DNA from: an uncultured Muribaculaceae bacterium
GTDB taxonomy: Bacteria; Bacteroidota; Bacteroidia; Bacteroidales; Muribaculaceae
Reading direction: 5' to 3'
DNA length: 64,000 bases
NCBI GenBank assembly: GCA_910585275.1
Contig: CAJUCW010000022.1
Span: forward strand, 1-64,000
Shown: positions 17,921 to 26,576 of the stretch, piece after piece
How the letters are laid out: every line of letters starts with the position of its first letter
Position numbering within the stretch: position 1 is the first letter of the stretch
The notes under the pieces: model-generated
What the model was told of the DNA's origin: nothing
Database searches by the model: none
What the model saw: only the letters and a program-made list of their open reading frames with translations
Position numbers and translations under genes: made by a program

Positions 17921-18892
17921 TTAATCAAGGCCCAGTTTCGACTTAACGTCATAGCGGATGTCGGAAAGCATCGAAAGCAGCGGCGAGACAATCGGTTTGA
18001 AATCAGCTTCCTTTTCGGGGGCAAACACCTTAAGCGAAGCGGCGTCGCAGACGATGTCGAGGTTGGTGCCGAGTTTCAGAGGGTCGCCGTCAACATGCAC
18101 CGGACCCTCCTCCAGACGGGTGATATTAGCCGCGCTGATGCGGAAAGTGTCGATGCGCGTGTTGCGGTCAAGATAACCCGTGAGAAGGTCAACGCCAATT
18201 TTCACAGTCGATAGAGGCGAACCGTCATGAATCACGATAAGGTCAAGCAGACCGTCGGAAAGCTTCGCCTGGGGGGCGATATAGGCGTTGTTGCCATATT
18301 GCGACGCATTGCACACGGCAATGAGAAACGCCCTCTCCGTGATGACGTTGCCACCTATCGAAATGGCGTAAGGCTGGCTACGGTATTTCAGGAACTCCCG
18401 GAAGACGCTCCTGACATAAGTGATTCTCCCTCTCCGCTTCATAGAAGCAAACTTTTCGCTCACGGCGGCGTCGAAGCCCACCCCGAACGTGCAATAGAAC
18501 GGACGGCCGTTCACGAGCCCGCGGTCGCAGTCAGCTATGTGTCCGTCGGCTATAATCTTCAACGCCTCCCCAACGTCCTGAGGTATGCCGAGCGACCTTG
18601 CAAGTCCGTTGCCCGACCCGAGTGGAAGGATTCCGAGAGCCACCCCGGTGTGGGCAAGCACGGATGAAATCTCGTTGACAGTGCCGTCGCCTCCGGCTGA
18701 GACAACCATATCGAAACCGTCGGCCACGGCTTTACGGGCAAGTTCCACGGCATGGCCCGGGCCTTCGGTCACAGCCGAATCCACCGACACGCCGGCCGCA
18801 GCGAGGCGAGACCCCACCGTCTCTTCAAGACCACGCTTCGACCTTGTCCCCGCAACCGGATTAACCACTAATAACGCTTGTCTGTGTGCCAT
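17921..18892 (-). CDS. Diacylglycerol kinase-family lipid kinase
   Basis: A 323-aa protein starting MAHRQALLVVNPVAGTRSKRG; an upstream frame to 19009 is rejected because it runs past the likely promoter. The catalytic domain has the nucleotide-binding VSAGGDGTVNEI and LGILPLGSGNGLARSLGIP, and the C-terminal half has VHVDGDPL. It phosphorylates a lipid such as diacylglycerol or an undecaprenol-like lipid. It is divergent from psd and pssA, so the three may share a role in membrane lipid supply. Confidence 0.9.
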   Translation of the reverse strand: MAHRQALLVVNPVAGTRSKRGLEETVGSRLAAAGVSVDSAVTEGPGHAVELARKAVADGFDMVVSAGGDGTVNEISSVLAHTGVALGILPLGSGNGLARSLGIPQDVGEALKIIADGHIADCDRGLVNGRPFYCTFGVGFDAAVSEKFASMKRRGRITYVRSVFREFLKYRSQPYAISIGGNVITERAFLIAVCNASQYGNNAYIAPQAKLSDGLLDLIVIHDGSPLSTVKIGVDLLTGYLDRNTRIDTFRISAANITRLEEGPVHVDGDPLKLGTNLDIVCDAASLKVFAPEKEADFKPIVSPLLSMLSDIRYDVKSKLGLD

Positions 18893-19069
18893 ATATGGTA
18901 TTTGCAAGTTGAAAATGGTGTGTAAAGTTACGAAAAATTTGTGAGAAACACAGAAAAGCCTTAAATTTGCAACATAATCGAGGCGCCGACAGTCCAGCGA
19001 TAGCGTCATCCTCCTCTTCCCTCATAAAAAAGAAAGCTGCTGCCGCCAATAACCAAAACAACCGTAAAA

Positions 19070-19741
19070 GTGAAGATACACAGAGAAGGCACAAATATAC
19101 TCATACTGCTCGCCTTAGTGCTCGCGGCTCTTAACGTGCCGGTGTGGCTTTTCATGCCCCCGGTGGCGCTCCCGGCCATATTCACCGTGATTTCGGTGGT
19201 GGTATATCTCTTTGTCTTCAATTTTTTCCGCTGCCCGAAGCGTAATTACAAGGGGGAACGGCGCGACATGGTGGTCAGCTCGGTCGATGGTCACGTGGTG
19301 GCTATCGAAAAGGTTTACGAACCCGAATATCTCAAATCGGAAGCCATAATGCTTTCGGTCTTCATGTCGCCCCTCAACGTGCATGCCAACTGGTATCCTG
19401 TCGATGGCTACGTGGAATACGTGCGCCACCACCGCGGGCGCTTCCTTTCCGCCTATCTCCCCAAGGCGAGCACCGACAACGAGCGCAGCACCATAGGGAT
19501 AGTGGCGGGCGACCACCGCATCACCGTGCGCCAGATTGCCGGAGCAATGGCACGGCGCATCGTCACTTACGCCCGCAAGGGACACCAGGCCGATATCGAC
19601 GACCATCTCGGATTCATAAAATTCGGGTCGAGGGTTGACCTCTACCTTCCGGTTGACGCAGAAATTCTCGTCAATATGAAACAAAACGTGAAGGGAGGCG
19701 TTACACCTGTGGCACGTCTTAAACCAAAACAAAAAAAATGA
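19070..19741 (+). CDS. psd: Phosphatidylserine decarboxylase family protein
   Basis: A 223-aa proenzyme starting at GTG 19070; an in-frame TAA lies upstream with no ATG between. One or two N-terminal membrane helices are followed by VNVHANWYPVDG and PKASTDNERSTIG. The FGSRVDLYLP near the C-terminus is where self-cleavage before Ser makes the pyruvoyl group. It converts phosphatidylserine to phosphatidylethanolamine at the inner membrane. It overlaps pssA by 4 nt, so substrate maker and user are coupled. Confidence 0.93.
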   Translation: MKIHREGTNILILLALVLAALNVPVWLFMPPVALPAIFTVISVVVYLFVFNFFRCPKRNYKGERRDMVVSSVDGHVVAIEKVYEPEYLKSEAIMLSVFMSPLNVHANWYPVDGYVEYVRHHRGRFLSAYLPKASTDNERSTIGIVAGDHRITVRQIAGAMARRIVTYARKGHQADIDDHLGFIKFGSRVDLYLPVDAEILVNMKQNVKGGVTPVARLKPKQKK

Positions 19742-20439
19742 ACGCAATCACACGCAACATACCCAACTCCATTACATGCATCAACCTCCTTGCCGGCTGC
19801 ATGGCGATAGTGTCGGCAGCCAAAGGCACCTCGCCGCTTTGGGGGATGGCAGCATATCAATGGGCGTTTATATTCATCGCCATAGGCGCCGCCGCCGACT
19901 TCCTCGACGGGTTCGCAGCACGCGCCCTCCACGCCTATTCAAGCCTCGGCAAGGAACTCGACTCGCTCTGCGACCTCGTCACCTTCGGAGTGGCGCCGGC
20001 AATGATAATGCTCAATCTTTTCCAGGAAAATCCCGCCACCGCCCCCCTTTCGTGGGCGGCCTTGCTTATTCCCGTGGCGGGGGCGATAAGACTCGCGCGG
20101 TTTAACATCGACACACGGCAGACCACCACGTTCATCGGACTCCCCATTCCGGCAAACGCCATTTTCTGGATAGGGTATGCAGCCCTCTACGCCACCGACG
20201 GCGTTTCGTTTCTCGCCGAATGGTATTGGTTCCTCCCTATCCTCCTCGTGGAATGCTGGCTCATGAATTCACCGCTGCGCATCTTCTCGTTGAAATTCAA
20301 AAACCTTAAGCTCAAGGAAAACATGGCGCGCTATCTGCTGATTGCAGCCACCGCCGTCTGCTGTTTCACATTGGGCGTAGGCGGTCTTCTTTGGCTGATT
20401 GTATTCTACGTGCTCCTTTCGGTCACTCTAAAAAACTGA
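19738..20439 (+). CDS. pssA: CDP-diacylglycerol-serine O-phosphatidyltransferase
   Basis: A 233-aa membrane enzyme. The CDP-alcohol phosphotransferase signature is complete: DFLDGFAAR, then GKELDSLCD. Several hydrophobic helices follow. It makes phosphatidylserine from CDP-diacylglycerol and serine, the step before Psd. Confidence 0.94.
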   Translation: MNAITRNIPNSITCINLLAGCMAIVSAAKGTSPLWGMAAYQWAFIFIAIGAAADFLDGFAARALHAYSSLGKELDSLCDLVTFGVAPAMIMLNLFQENPATAPLSWAALLIPVAGAIRLARFNIDTRQTTTFIGLPIPANAIFWIGYAALYATDGVSFLAEWYWFLPILLVECWLMNSPLRIFSLKFKNLKLKENMARYLLIAATAVCCFTLGVGGLLWLIVFYVLLSVTLKN

Positions 20440-20509
20440 TTTCGGCCACTCCAAAAAAATGGCCCTGTATGCGGCATCGCACGATGCATTATGAACTTAC
20501 ATTACAAAT

Positions 20510-20938
20510 ATGGCTATAGCATTAATAATCATACTCATCATCTTCCTCTGTTGGCCCACCATAATGAAATGGGTCGGACGGTTTATGGCCAACCGTGCGG
20601 AAGACTATCTCAGAAAAGCCACGGGCATGCCGCCGCGCCCGGGGTCGAGGGAGGCCAAGCGGCAGGAGAAAGCCCGCGCAAACGATTCCGGCGAACCGCG
20701 CTCACGCCGGTCGCAAAGGAATTCCCGCAAACGTAGCGGACAATATTACCGCACCGACGACGGCCCGATAATTCCCAAGGAATATGCCGAAGATGTGGAA
20801 TTCACCGAAACCATCGACTATTCCGAAACCACCATAGCCGGCGAAGACACGCGCCGCTCCTCCGCCTCCTATCATGAAAGCCAGGTGAGCGACGTGGAAT
20901 GGGAAGAAGTGAAAACCGCCAATGGAAAAAAGAGATAA
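20510..20938 (+). CDS. DUF4834 family protein
   Basis: 142 aa with one N-terminal membrane helix (IALIIILIIFLCWPTIM) and a charged, Arg/Ser/Glu-rich, probably disordered rest. It has the short tail typical of the Bacteroidales family that sits after pssA. Its function is unknown. It lies 3 nt before the HAD gene, so it probably shares the transcript. Confidence 0.8.
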   Translation: MAIALIIILIIFLCWPTIMKWVGRFMANRAEDYLRKATGMPPRPGSREAKRQEKARANDSGEPRSRRSQRNSRKRSGQYYRTDDGPIIPKEYAEDVEFTETIDYSETTIAGEDTRRSSASYHESQVSDVEWEEVKTANGKKR

Positions 20939-20941
20939 GCC

Positions 20942-21775
20942 ATGGGCAAGACACTCTTCATAAGCGATCTCGACGGCACCTTGCTCGGCAAGGATTCCCG
21001 TATTTCGCCCGCTTCCGTAGAGATGCTCAACCGCGCCATCTCCGAAGGTGCGCTTTTCAGTGTGGCCACCGCACGCACACCTTCCACTGTATCCTTCCTT
21101 TTGAAAGACGTGAAAGCGTCGCTCCCGTTCATAGTCATGACCGGAGCCGCCGTATGGGACCCCGCGACAGGTCTTTACACCCATACCGTAACGATGCCGC
21201 CTGCACTTGCCGCCGACATCCTTGCCACAATAAAGCGACACCGCCTACCGGCGTTCGTCTATATCCTGCGCGGCGGCGTAATCCACATCTACCATTACGG
21301 TCCCCTTTCCGACATCGAACGGAAGTTTATCGCAGAACGCGACGACTCCCCTTTCAAACGCTTCCACATACCCGAAAGCGGCTACTCGGAAATGCCTGCG
21401 GTGCTGGAAGACGTGGTGCTCTTCTACGCCATGCAGCCCACAGCACATGTCGAGGCTACTTACCGCGACATAAAGCTTATAGATGGCTGCAACCCCGTAT
21501 TCTATCACGACATGTTCGGTCCCGAAACAGGCATTATGGAAATTTTCTCAGATAAGGCGTCGAAGGCGAACGCCCTGCGATGGTTGAAGGGGCATACGGG
21601 AGCGGAAAAAACCGTTGCATTCGGCGACAACATCAACGACATCCCCATGCTTCGCGAAGCCGACGTGGCGGTGGCGGTAGAGAATGCCGTGGAAGAAGTG
21701 AAAGAGGTGGCCGACGTTGTCATCGGTCCCAACACCTCCGACTCCGTAGCCCGCTTTATCCTCGACAATGCTTAA
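20942..21775 (+). CDS. Cof-type HAD-IIB hydrolase
   Basis: 277 aa. Motif I is ISDLDGTLLG (nucleophile Asp), motif II lies around ATARTPS, and motif IV GDNINDIPMLREAD binds Mg. The IIB cap lies at about 85-190. It dephosphorylates small phosphorylated metabolites, often sugars or flavin precursors. It is the last gene of the psd-pssA-DUF4834 group. Confidence 0.9.
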   Translation: MGKTLFISDLDGTLLGKDSRISPASVEMLNRAISEGALFSVATARTPSTVSFLLKDVKASLPFIVMTGAAVWDPATGLYTHTVTMPPALAADILATIKRHRLPAFVYILRGGVIHIYHYGPLSDIERKFIAERDDSPFKRFHIPESGYSEMPAVLEDVVLFYAMQPTAHVEATYRDIKLIDGCNPVFYHDMFGPETGIMEIFSDKASKANALRWLKGHTGAEKTVAFGDNINDIPMLREADVAVAVENAVEEVKEVADVVIGPNTSDSVARFILDNA

Positions 21776-21777
21776 TT

Positions 21778-21955
21778 CAATGCATAATTTAATCCAATGC
21801 ACAATGCATAATGCACAATGCATAATTCGTAATGCATAATGCATAATACATAGCCTAAACAACTAATAACCAACTATTAACAACAATTATGAATTATGAA
21901 TTATGAATTATGAATTATGAATTATGAATTATGAATTATGAATTATGCATTATGA
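21778..21955. repeat. Heptamer-array repeat, copy 2
   Basis: The left arm is of AATGCATAATGC-type units (21778-21850). The central core CTAAACAACTAATAACCAAC is followed by ten tandem heptamers (21885-21954: nine AATTATG and one CATTATG). The arms are roughly inverted to each other. The core resembles the reverse complement of the core at 13110-13135. Confidence 0.75.
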
Positions 21956-21964
21956 AATAAACCT

Positions 21965-23182
21965 ATGGGAATCTACGAACGACAACGCACCGGCAAACTG
22001 ATTTTCCTCGCAATCTCCGCGTTGGCTATCATCATGTTCCTGCTCGTTAGCAACAGTCTCGTCAAGGAGCTCGCACAGCAGGAAAGGGAACGTATGGACA
22101 TCTGGGCGAGTGCTACCGAACGTCTCGCCAAAGCCAATGTGGATTCCGACTTCGAATTTCTCCTTGCCATCATCAGCCAAAACAATTCGATTCCCGTGCT
22201 CGTTGCCGATTCAGCCTACAACATCCTCGACTTCCGCAATTTCCGTCTCCCCGACAAACAAGACCCGGAAATACAGACGTTTGAAGAACTTTCCCAAAAG
22301 AATAAGGACTATCTCACTGAGCGTCTGAAAAAAGCAGGCAACGGGCGGCCGCTTAAAGAACTTGCCGAATCCGACCCCCACTTCATCCGCGTGGAGATAT
22401 ACGTCAACGCCTTCCAGTATATCTATTATGAAGACTCCATCTTGCTGAAACGCCTGAGCATGTACCCTTACATCCAGCTCGGGGTGATGGTGGTGCTCGC
22501 TTTCATCATATATTTCGCAGTAATCTACACAAAAAATGCGGAGCAAAACCGCCTTTGGGCGGGTCTGTCGAAGGAGACCGCCCACCAGCTCGGCACCCCC
22601 ATATCCTCCCTCATGGCATGGAACGAATATCTGAAAGCCCTCGGCACCGGTCCTGAAGTGACCGACGAAATCGACAAAGATGTGAAACGTCTGTCGGTGA
22701 TTGCCGACAGGTTCTCCAAAATCGGTTCGCGCCCTGAGCTGCAGCTTGAATATCTCAACGAAACAGTAGAGAGAGCCGTGCAATATATGAAAAGCAGGAT
22801 TTCATCGAAAGTGTCGCTCAAACTCGATCTTTCGCCCGACGACCACGGCGTGCTCATCTCCGACCCTCTATTCGAATGGGTAATGGAAAACCTGGTAAAA
22901 AATGCCGTCGATGCCATGGGAGGCGAAGGCTCTATCACCATAACCACCGGCATGGAGAAAGGGAAAGTATGGATAGAAGTGGCCGACACAGGCAAAGGCA
23001 TAGCCCGCAAGAACTTCAAAAACGTGTTCTCCCCCGGTTTCACCACAAAAAAACGTGGCTGGGGGCTCGGCCTCACACTCGTAAAAAGGATAATCGAAGA
23101 CTACCACGGCGGCAAAATTTACGTAAAAGACTCCGAAATCGGCAAAGGCACCACCTTCCGAATCGACCTCCCCTCCGCCTGA
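21965..23182 (+). CDS. Sensor histidine kinase
   Basis: 405 aa. Two membrane helices (about 12-30 and 168-188) flank a ~135-residue periplasmic domain. The H-box KETAHQLGTPISSLMAW has the phospho-acceptor His. The N-box NLVKNAVDAM, DTGKGI and GWGLGLTLVKRI complete the ATPase. This kinase type is widespread in Bacteroidetes, and no response regulator is next to it. The TPR lipoprotein gene begins 26 nt downstream. Confidence 0.92.
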   Translation: MGIYERQRTGKLIFLAISALAIIMFLLVSNSLVKELAQQERERMDIWASATERLAKANVDSDFEFLLAIISQNNSIPVLVADSAYNILDFRNFRLPDKQDPEIQTFEELSQKNKDYLTERLKKAGNGRPLKELAESDPHFIRVEIYVNAFQYIYYEDSILLKRLSMYPYIQLGVMVVLAFIIYFAVIYTKNAEQNRLWAGLSKETAHQLGTPISSLMAWNEYLKALGTGPEVTDEIDKDVKRLSVIADRFSKIGSRPELQLEYLNETVERAVQYMKSRISSKVSLKLDLSPDDHGVLISDPLFEWVMENLVKNAVDAMGGEGSITITTGMEKGKVWIEVADTGKGIARKNFKNVFSPGFTTKKRGWGLGLTLVKRIIEDYHGGKIYVKDSEIGKGTTFRIDLPSA

Positions 23183-23208
23183 TTTCTTATACACCTTCTA
23201 CCAACCTA

Positions 23209-25023
23209 ATGAAACTGATGAGACAATTTATATATTCCGCTATCGCAATCGCTTTTTCGATTTGCATCCTCTGCCAATGCGGAGGACGGCACGACGCGCG
23301 CCTTGCCCGCATCGCCGCTACCGTTGACTCGCTTCCGCAGGCTGCCATCGACAGCCTCGCCTCCATCGACACGACCCGCCTTTCCGATGCCGACAAGGTG
23401 TTACACATCTTACTCTTGACCAAAGCCCGCGACAAGGCTTTCGTAAGGCATACTTCCGATTCCCTGATTCTGAAGGCAGTACGCTTTTACGAAACCGACC
23501 CCGGGAATCCCCTCTATCCCGAGGCACTTTTCTATGCCGGCCGCGTATATAACGACATGGGCGACTACCCCACTTCCATCGACTACTACCAACAATCGCT
23601 CGACGCACTCCCCGACACCCCCGACAATCTCCATCTGCGGGGTTTGATAATAGGCCATCTTGGCTGGACACTTGATGAACTTAGACTCTACCACCAAGCC
23701 ATTCCATACCTTAAAGAATCACTCCGCATTGATTCCCTGGAAAGGAATACCTACAACATGATTTATGATTCACAGCTTCTCGGAGCAATCTATACAAGCC
23801 TCGACAGCCTTGACAAGGCACAAAGCATATTGGAAAGTATCGTCGATTTAAGCGACAACCAGGAAATACAAGCGCACGTGCGCACATTCCTTGCCGGCGT
23901 GATGCGTAAAAAGGGTAACATCCCCGAAGCTCTTAAATACATACGCGGCACCGTGGAGAATGCCGCCCCGATACATAGGAACGTGTCATTGTCTTATGCC
24001 TGCGACATCTATTACAGAGCCGGGATTCTCGACACGGCTTACATGTATGCCCGAGACCTCGCTTTCAATAATGATGAAACCAACCGCAAAAACGGTTTCA
24101 AAATATTGCTCTCACCGGGCATCCGCGAGAAAATGCCTGTTGACACCATTATGGAATACGTAATAAAATACAGGGAAGCAATGGAACAACATCTGTATAA
24201 ATATGACCGTATCCAGACCATTAACCAGACTTCGAAATATAATTATAGGAAACACGTCAAAGACAAAGAAAAGGCGCAACAGGAGAAGAGGGAACTTTGG
24301 GACGCCGTCTTATACTGTATAATTGCAATAGTCTGTCTTGTGGTAGTTTTTCTATCAAGAGAATTGCTACATCACCGGAAGATTGTAAAATTAGTTAAGC
24401 AAATCGAAAAATATAAACTTATTAAAGAAATAGTAAAAGAATCTACTACAGAAATAAATGACAACGAAATCACCGGAAACGCTGACGCAAAATCTGGGCA
24501 ACATGATTTGGGACCTGAGAAAGAACCGGCTCAGGAACTTGTCTCGGCTACAAACGATTCAACCAATCTGCACGCAGCTCTCATTTCCGAAAACCCGGCG
24601 GCAGAAACAGAAAAATTAAGAAAAAAGTTCCGGACAGAAATGTTGGAACTGGCTAAATCGACCCATATACCCATTCCTCCTGTAATCCTGGAATCCGAAC
24701 CTTTCCATGAACTCCAAGACATGATAAAGAACGGTAAAATTCTCGATGATTCCGATCCGTTATGGGACCGTATCGAGAGAACCGTCGCCGAAGTGTCTCC
24801 AAAATTTAAAGACCGCTTAAGCATTTTAATCGGAGGTTCGCCCCGTCAGTTGGAATGGAGGACGGCCCTGCTTATTAAATTCGGGGTGAATGCATCGGAT
24901 ATGGCAAACCTTCTGTGCAAATCAAAAGGAGCCATCTCATCCCGCAGAATTGCATTGGGGAGAAAAATGGTGGATGAAACAATCGCCAACGCCATTGTCG
25001 ATAACATAATCAGAGCCCTTTAA
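23209..25023 (+). CDS. TPR lipoprotein with membrane helix and C-terminal HTH-like domain
   Basis: 604 aa, starting MKLMRQFIYSAIAIAF with a lipobox ending ILCQC. About five TPR-like repeats fill residues 30-330. A membrane helix (ELWDAVLYCIIAIVCLVVVFL) lies near residues 365-385. Coiled coil follows, then a C-terminal domain with GVNASDMANLLCKSKGAISSRR that reads as a helix-turn-helix. This layout (periplasmic TPR, one helix, cytoplasmic DNA-binding end) is common among Bacteroidales membrane-tethered regulators. Its position next to the peptide locus suggests it controls that locus, which is inference. The much longer open frame from 22876 overlaps the kinase gene and is rejected. Confidence 0.82.
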   Translation: MKLMRQFIYSAIAIAFSICILCQCGGRHDARLARIAATVDSLPQAAIDSLASIDTTRLSDADKVLHILLLTKARDKAFVRHTSDSLILKAVRFYETDPGNPLYPEALFYAGRVYNDMGDYPTSIDYYQQSLDALPDTPDNLHLRGLIIGHLGWTLDELRLYHQAIPYLKESLRIDSLERNTYNMIYDSQLLGAIYTSLDSLDKAQSILESIVDLSDNQEIQAHVRTFLAGVMRKKGNIPEALKYIRGTVENAAPIHRNVSLSYACDIYYRAGILDTAYMYARDLAFNNDETNRKNGFKILLSPGIREKMPVDTIMEYVIKYREAMEQHLYKYDRIQTINQTSKYNYRKHVKDKEKAQQEKRELWDAVLYCIIAIVCLVVVFLSRELLHHRKIVKLVKQIEKYKLIKEIVKESTTEINDNEITGNADAKSGQHDLGPEKEPAQELVSATNDSTNLHAALISENPAAETEKLRKKFRTEMLELAKSTHIPIPPVILESEPFHELQDMIKNGKILDDSDPLWDRIERTVAEVSPKFKDRLSILIGGSPRQLEWRTALLIKFGVNASDMANLLCKSKGAISSRRIALGRKMVDETIANAIVDNIIRAL

Positions 25024-25051
25024 TCATAAAACAACATCCTATATTTTCCTG

Positions 25052-25083
25052 TTTTTGTGCGGTTTATAAAAACCGCACAAAAA
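25052..25083. terminator. Bidirectional-type hairpin terminator
   Basis: TTTTTGTGCGGTTT (25052-25065) and AAACCGCACAAAAA (25070-25083) form a perfect 14-bp stem with a 4-nt loop. It ends the TPR gene and separates it from the peptide locus. Part of the stem (ACCGCACAA) recurs just after it. Confidence 0.8.
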
Positions 25084-25096
25084 CCGCACAACCTTA

Positions 25097-25129
25097 TTGC
25101 AACGACATTGAGGCGGTTCATTAAATTTG
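25097..25129 (+). promoter_or_regulatory. Promoter of the peptide (RiPP) locus
   Basis: TTG (25097-25099), a 22-nt spacer and TAAATTTG (25122-25129), about 60 nt before the DUF3244-like gene. The spacer is slightly long. Confidence 0.55.
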
Positions 25130-25189
25130 CAGTGTCAGAACTTGACAGACAACCCTAATTCAGCAATGTGAAATCTAAAAACCTGCGCC

Positions 25190-25588
25190 ATGACACGAAT
25201 TCTAATCTTATTGGCAATGTTTTTGACACTGGCCACTCAGCCGATTGACATACTTGCCGCCTCCGGAACGATAACAGTTCCTTTGACTCCCCCTGCCGGT
25301 GAATCCGACACGAATCATGACAATAGGGGAGAATACAGACGGCGCACCCCGCCGCCTCCCGTAATGCTTACTGTCGATTTCGACACCAAGTTGATAACCC
25401 TTACAAACGGAATCGACCCCGCTGAAATCACGGCATACGAAATCCGCGACACCGCCGGACAGACCCTCTACGTCTTCTCCGACGACACGTCTTTCGTCAC
25501 CACCCTCTCAACCCTCCCCCCGGAAGAATACCAAATCCTCCTCACCCTCCCCTCCTCTTCCCTAATCGGATACATACATTTGATATAA
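25190..25588 (+). CDS. Small secreted DUF3244-like protein
   Basis: 132 aa with a signal peptide (MTRILILLAMFLTLATQPIDILAA), a low-complexity linker with RRRTPPPP, and a small beta-sandwich-like C-terminal half (ITAYEIRDTAGQTLYVF). It resembles DUF3244 proteins, which often lie beside GG-leader peptide genes in Bacteroidales. It is first in the locus. A decayed copy of its 3' end (ending IHLI) recurs before the second precursor, which shows the extent of a tandem duplication. Confidence 0.7.
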   Translation: MTRILILLAMFLTLATQPIDILAASGTITVPLTPPAGESDTNHDNRGEYRRRTPPPPVMLTVDFDTKLITLTNGIDPAEITAYEIRDTAGQTLYVFSDDTSFVTTLSTLPPEEYQILLTLPSSSLIGYIHLI

Positions 25589-25646
25589 AAATATAATCAA
25601 ATGGTGTAAAATAACCCTTTTTATTAATCTTAAACAATTATCCAAA

Positions 25647-25841
25647 ATGGAAAATTTCGGAATGAAAGTCCACTCATTCAATGAGCTGGAGCCTGTTTCC
25701 CTTGATGAAGTCAAGGGAGGAGAAAATGACCCGTGTTGTAAAACAAACTACAGTTGCAACATTAACACACCACCGCCCCCGGCACCCGAACCGGTCACGC
25801 CAAAACCGTCTCAACCGGATCCCGTCAATCCTAAAAAATAG
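25647..25841 (+). CDS. GG-leader RiPP precursor peptide A
   Basis: 64 aa. The 25-residue leader ends in VKGG (MENFGMKVHSFNELEPVSLD then EVKGG), the double-Gly site cut by C39 peptidases. The predicted core starts ENDPCCKTNYSCN and has a long Pro-rich tail (PPPPAPEPVTPKPSQP). The only cysteines are three in the core, a Cys-Cys pair and a third five residues on. Leader and Cys spacing match precursor B. This fits the GG-Bacteroidales natural-product precursor family (TIGR04149-like) modified by a radical SAM/SPASM enzyme. The modification type is unknown. Confidence 0.85.
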   Translation: MENFGMKVHSFNELEPVSLDEVKGGENDPCCKTNYSCNINTPPPPAPEPVTPKPSQPDPVNPKK

Positions 25842-25936
25842 AGACTCTCTCTTTGCAATACTACGATATTCAAAAATTTATTGTAGTATATCGCGTGTGG
25901 AAACAGGACGAATGTTTAAACTTTTACACTTTAATA

Positions 25937-26069
25937 TTTCATCAGATTTCCGAACGATTTTAAATCTTGAAATAGTTGTTTAGCGAGTTAAACTACCAAT
26001 AAAAAGTTTGAAAGGAATCGGAACAACGATGAAAAACTGAAGAAAATGTCTTTGCAGATAAAAAACATT
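25937..26069. repeat. Dispersed palindromic element, copy 1
   Basis: About 130 bp beginning TTTCATCAGATTTCCGAACG, with an imperfect palindrome around GTTTAGCGAGTTAAAC. A clearly related copy is at 55193-55324. It lies in precursor unit A only; unit B lacks it at the same place, so it looks like an insertion. Confidence 0.7.
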
Positions 26070-26110
26070 CAGTAACAGCTATACAAAGCTTAAACAATTT
26101 CTCTAAACGA

Positions 26111-26142
26111 GCATTTCCGGAGAACTACTACTCCGGAAATGC
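26111..26142 (+). terminator. Hairpin after precursor A
   Basis: GCATTTCCGGAG (26111-26122) and CTCCGGAAATGC (26131-26142) form a perfect 12-bp stem with an 8-nt loop, followed by AAATTTTAG. A near-copy follows precursor B. It could stop or weaken read-through and so make more precursor than enzyme. Confidence 0.65.
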
Positions 26143-26282
26143 AAATTTTAGAATCGGTCTCATATTCTAATGGTAGAATATCATCTCCTTCTTTCCTAAG
26201 AGGGGACATACATTTGATATAAAACTTAATCAAATGGTGTAAAATAATCCTTTTTATTCTTAACATTAACCAATTATCAAAA

Positions 26283-26432
26283 ATGGAAAAATTCGGAATG
26301 AAAGTCCACTCATTCAATGAGATGGAGCCCGTTTCCCTTGATGATATCAAGGGCGGAGCAAACGACTCTTGCTGCACTGTAAACTTCAGTTGTAACAAAA
26401 ACACACCCAAAAAAGACCCTGACCAACCTTAA
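26283..26432 (+). CDS. GG-leader RiPP precursor peptide B
   Basis: 49 aa, short enough to be missed by standard gene calling. The leader is 25 residues (MEKFGMKVHSFNEMEPVSLD then DIKGG), nearly identical to precursor A. The core is ANDSCCTVNFSCNKNTPKKD and ends DQP. The shared core pattern is xNDxCCxxN[YF]SCNxNTP, while the tail is short and lacks the Pro-rich run. It sits upstream of the maturase gene. Confidence 0.85.
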   Translation: MEKFGMKVHSFNEMEPVSLDDIKGGANDSCCTVNFSCNKNTPKKDPDQP

Positions 26433-26576
26433 ATTTAAAGGCGACATTCTTCATATGAACTATGATGATATTCAAAAACACATTATAGTTTATTGCAGTA
26501 ATGGCAATAAGGGTGTTTAATCTTTTAAGACAATAAGCAATATCTATAAAAGTTTAAACGATTTCTTTATAAACGA

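Larger units (their letters stand above)
25575..26142. repeat. Tandem duplication, precursor unit A
   Basis: This unit holds the last codons of the DUF3244-like gene, a conserved leader with an ATTTGAT/ATCAAAT hairpin, precursor A, a trailing AT-rich stretch and a GCATTTCCGGAG hairpin. It matches unit B (26206-26608) throughout, except for an extra ~130-bp palindromic element and a longer core peptide. Confidence 0.8.

Noticed and set aside
21885..21954. CRISPR or coding repeat
   Set aside because: Units are 7 bp with no spacers and no open frame through them; it is a simple tandem array.
22876..23208. 715-aa reading frame beginning inside the histidine kinase gene
   Set aside because: Its first 111 codons are an Arg/His-rich shadow of the kinase. 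The lipoprotein signal starting at 23209 marks the true start.
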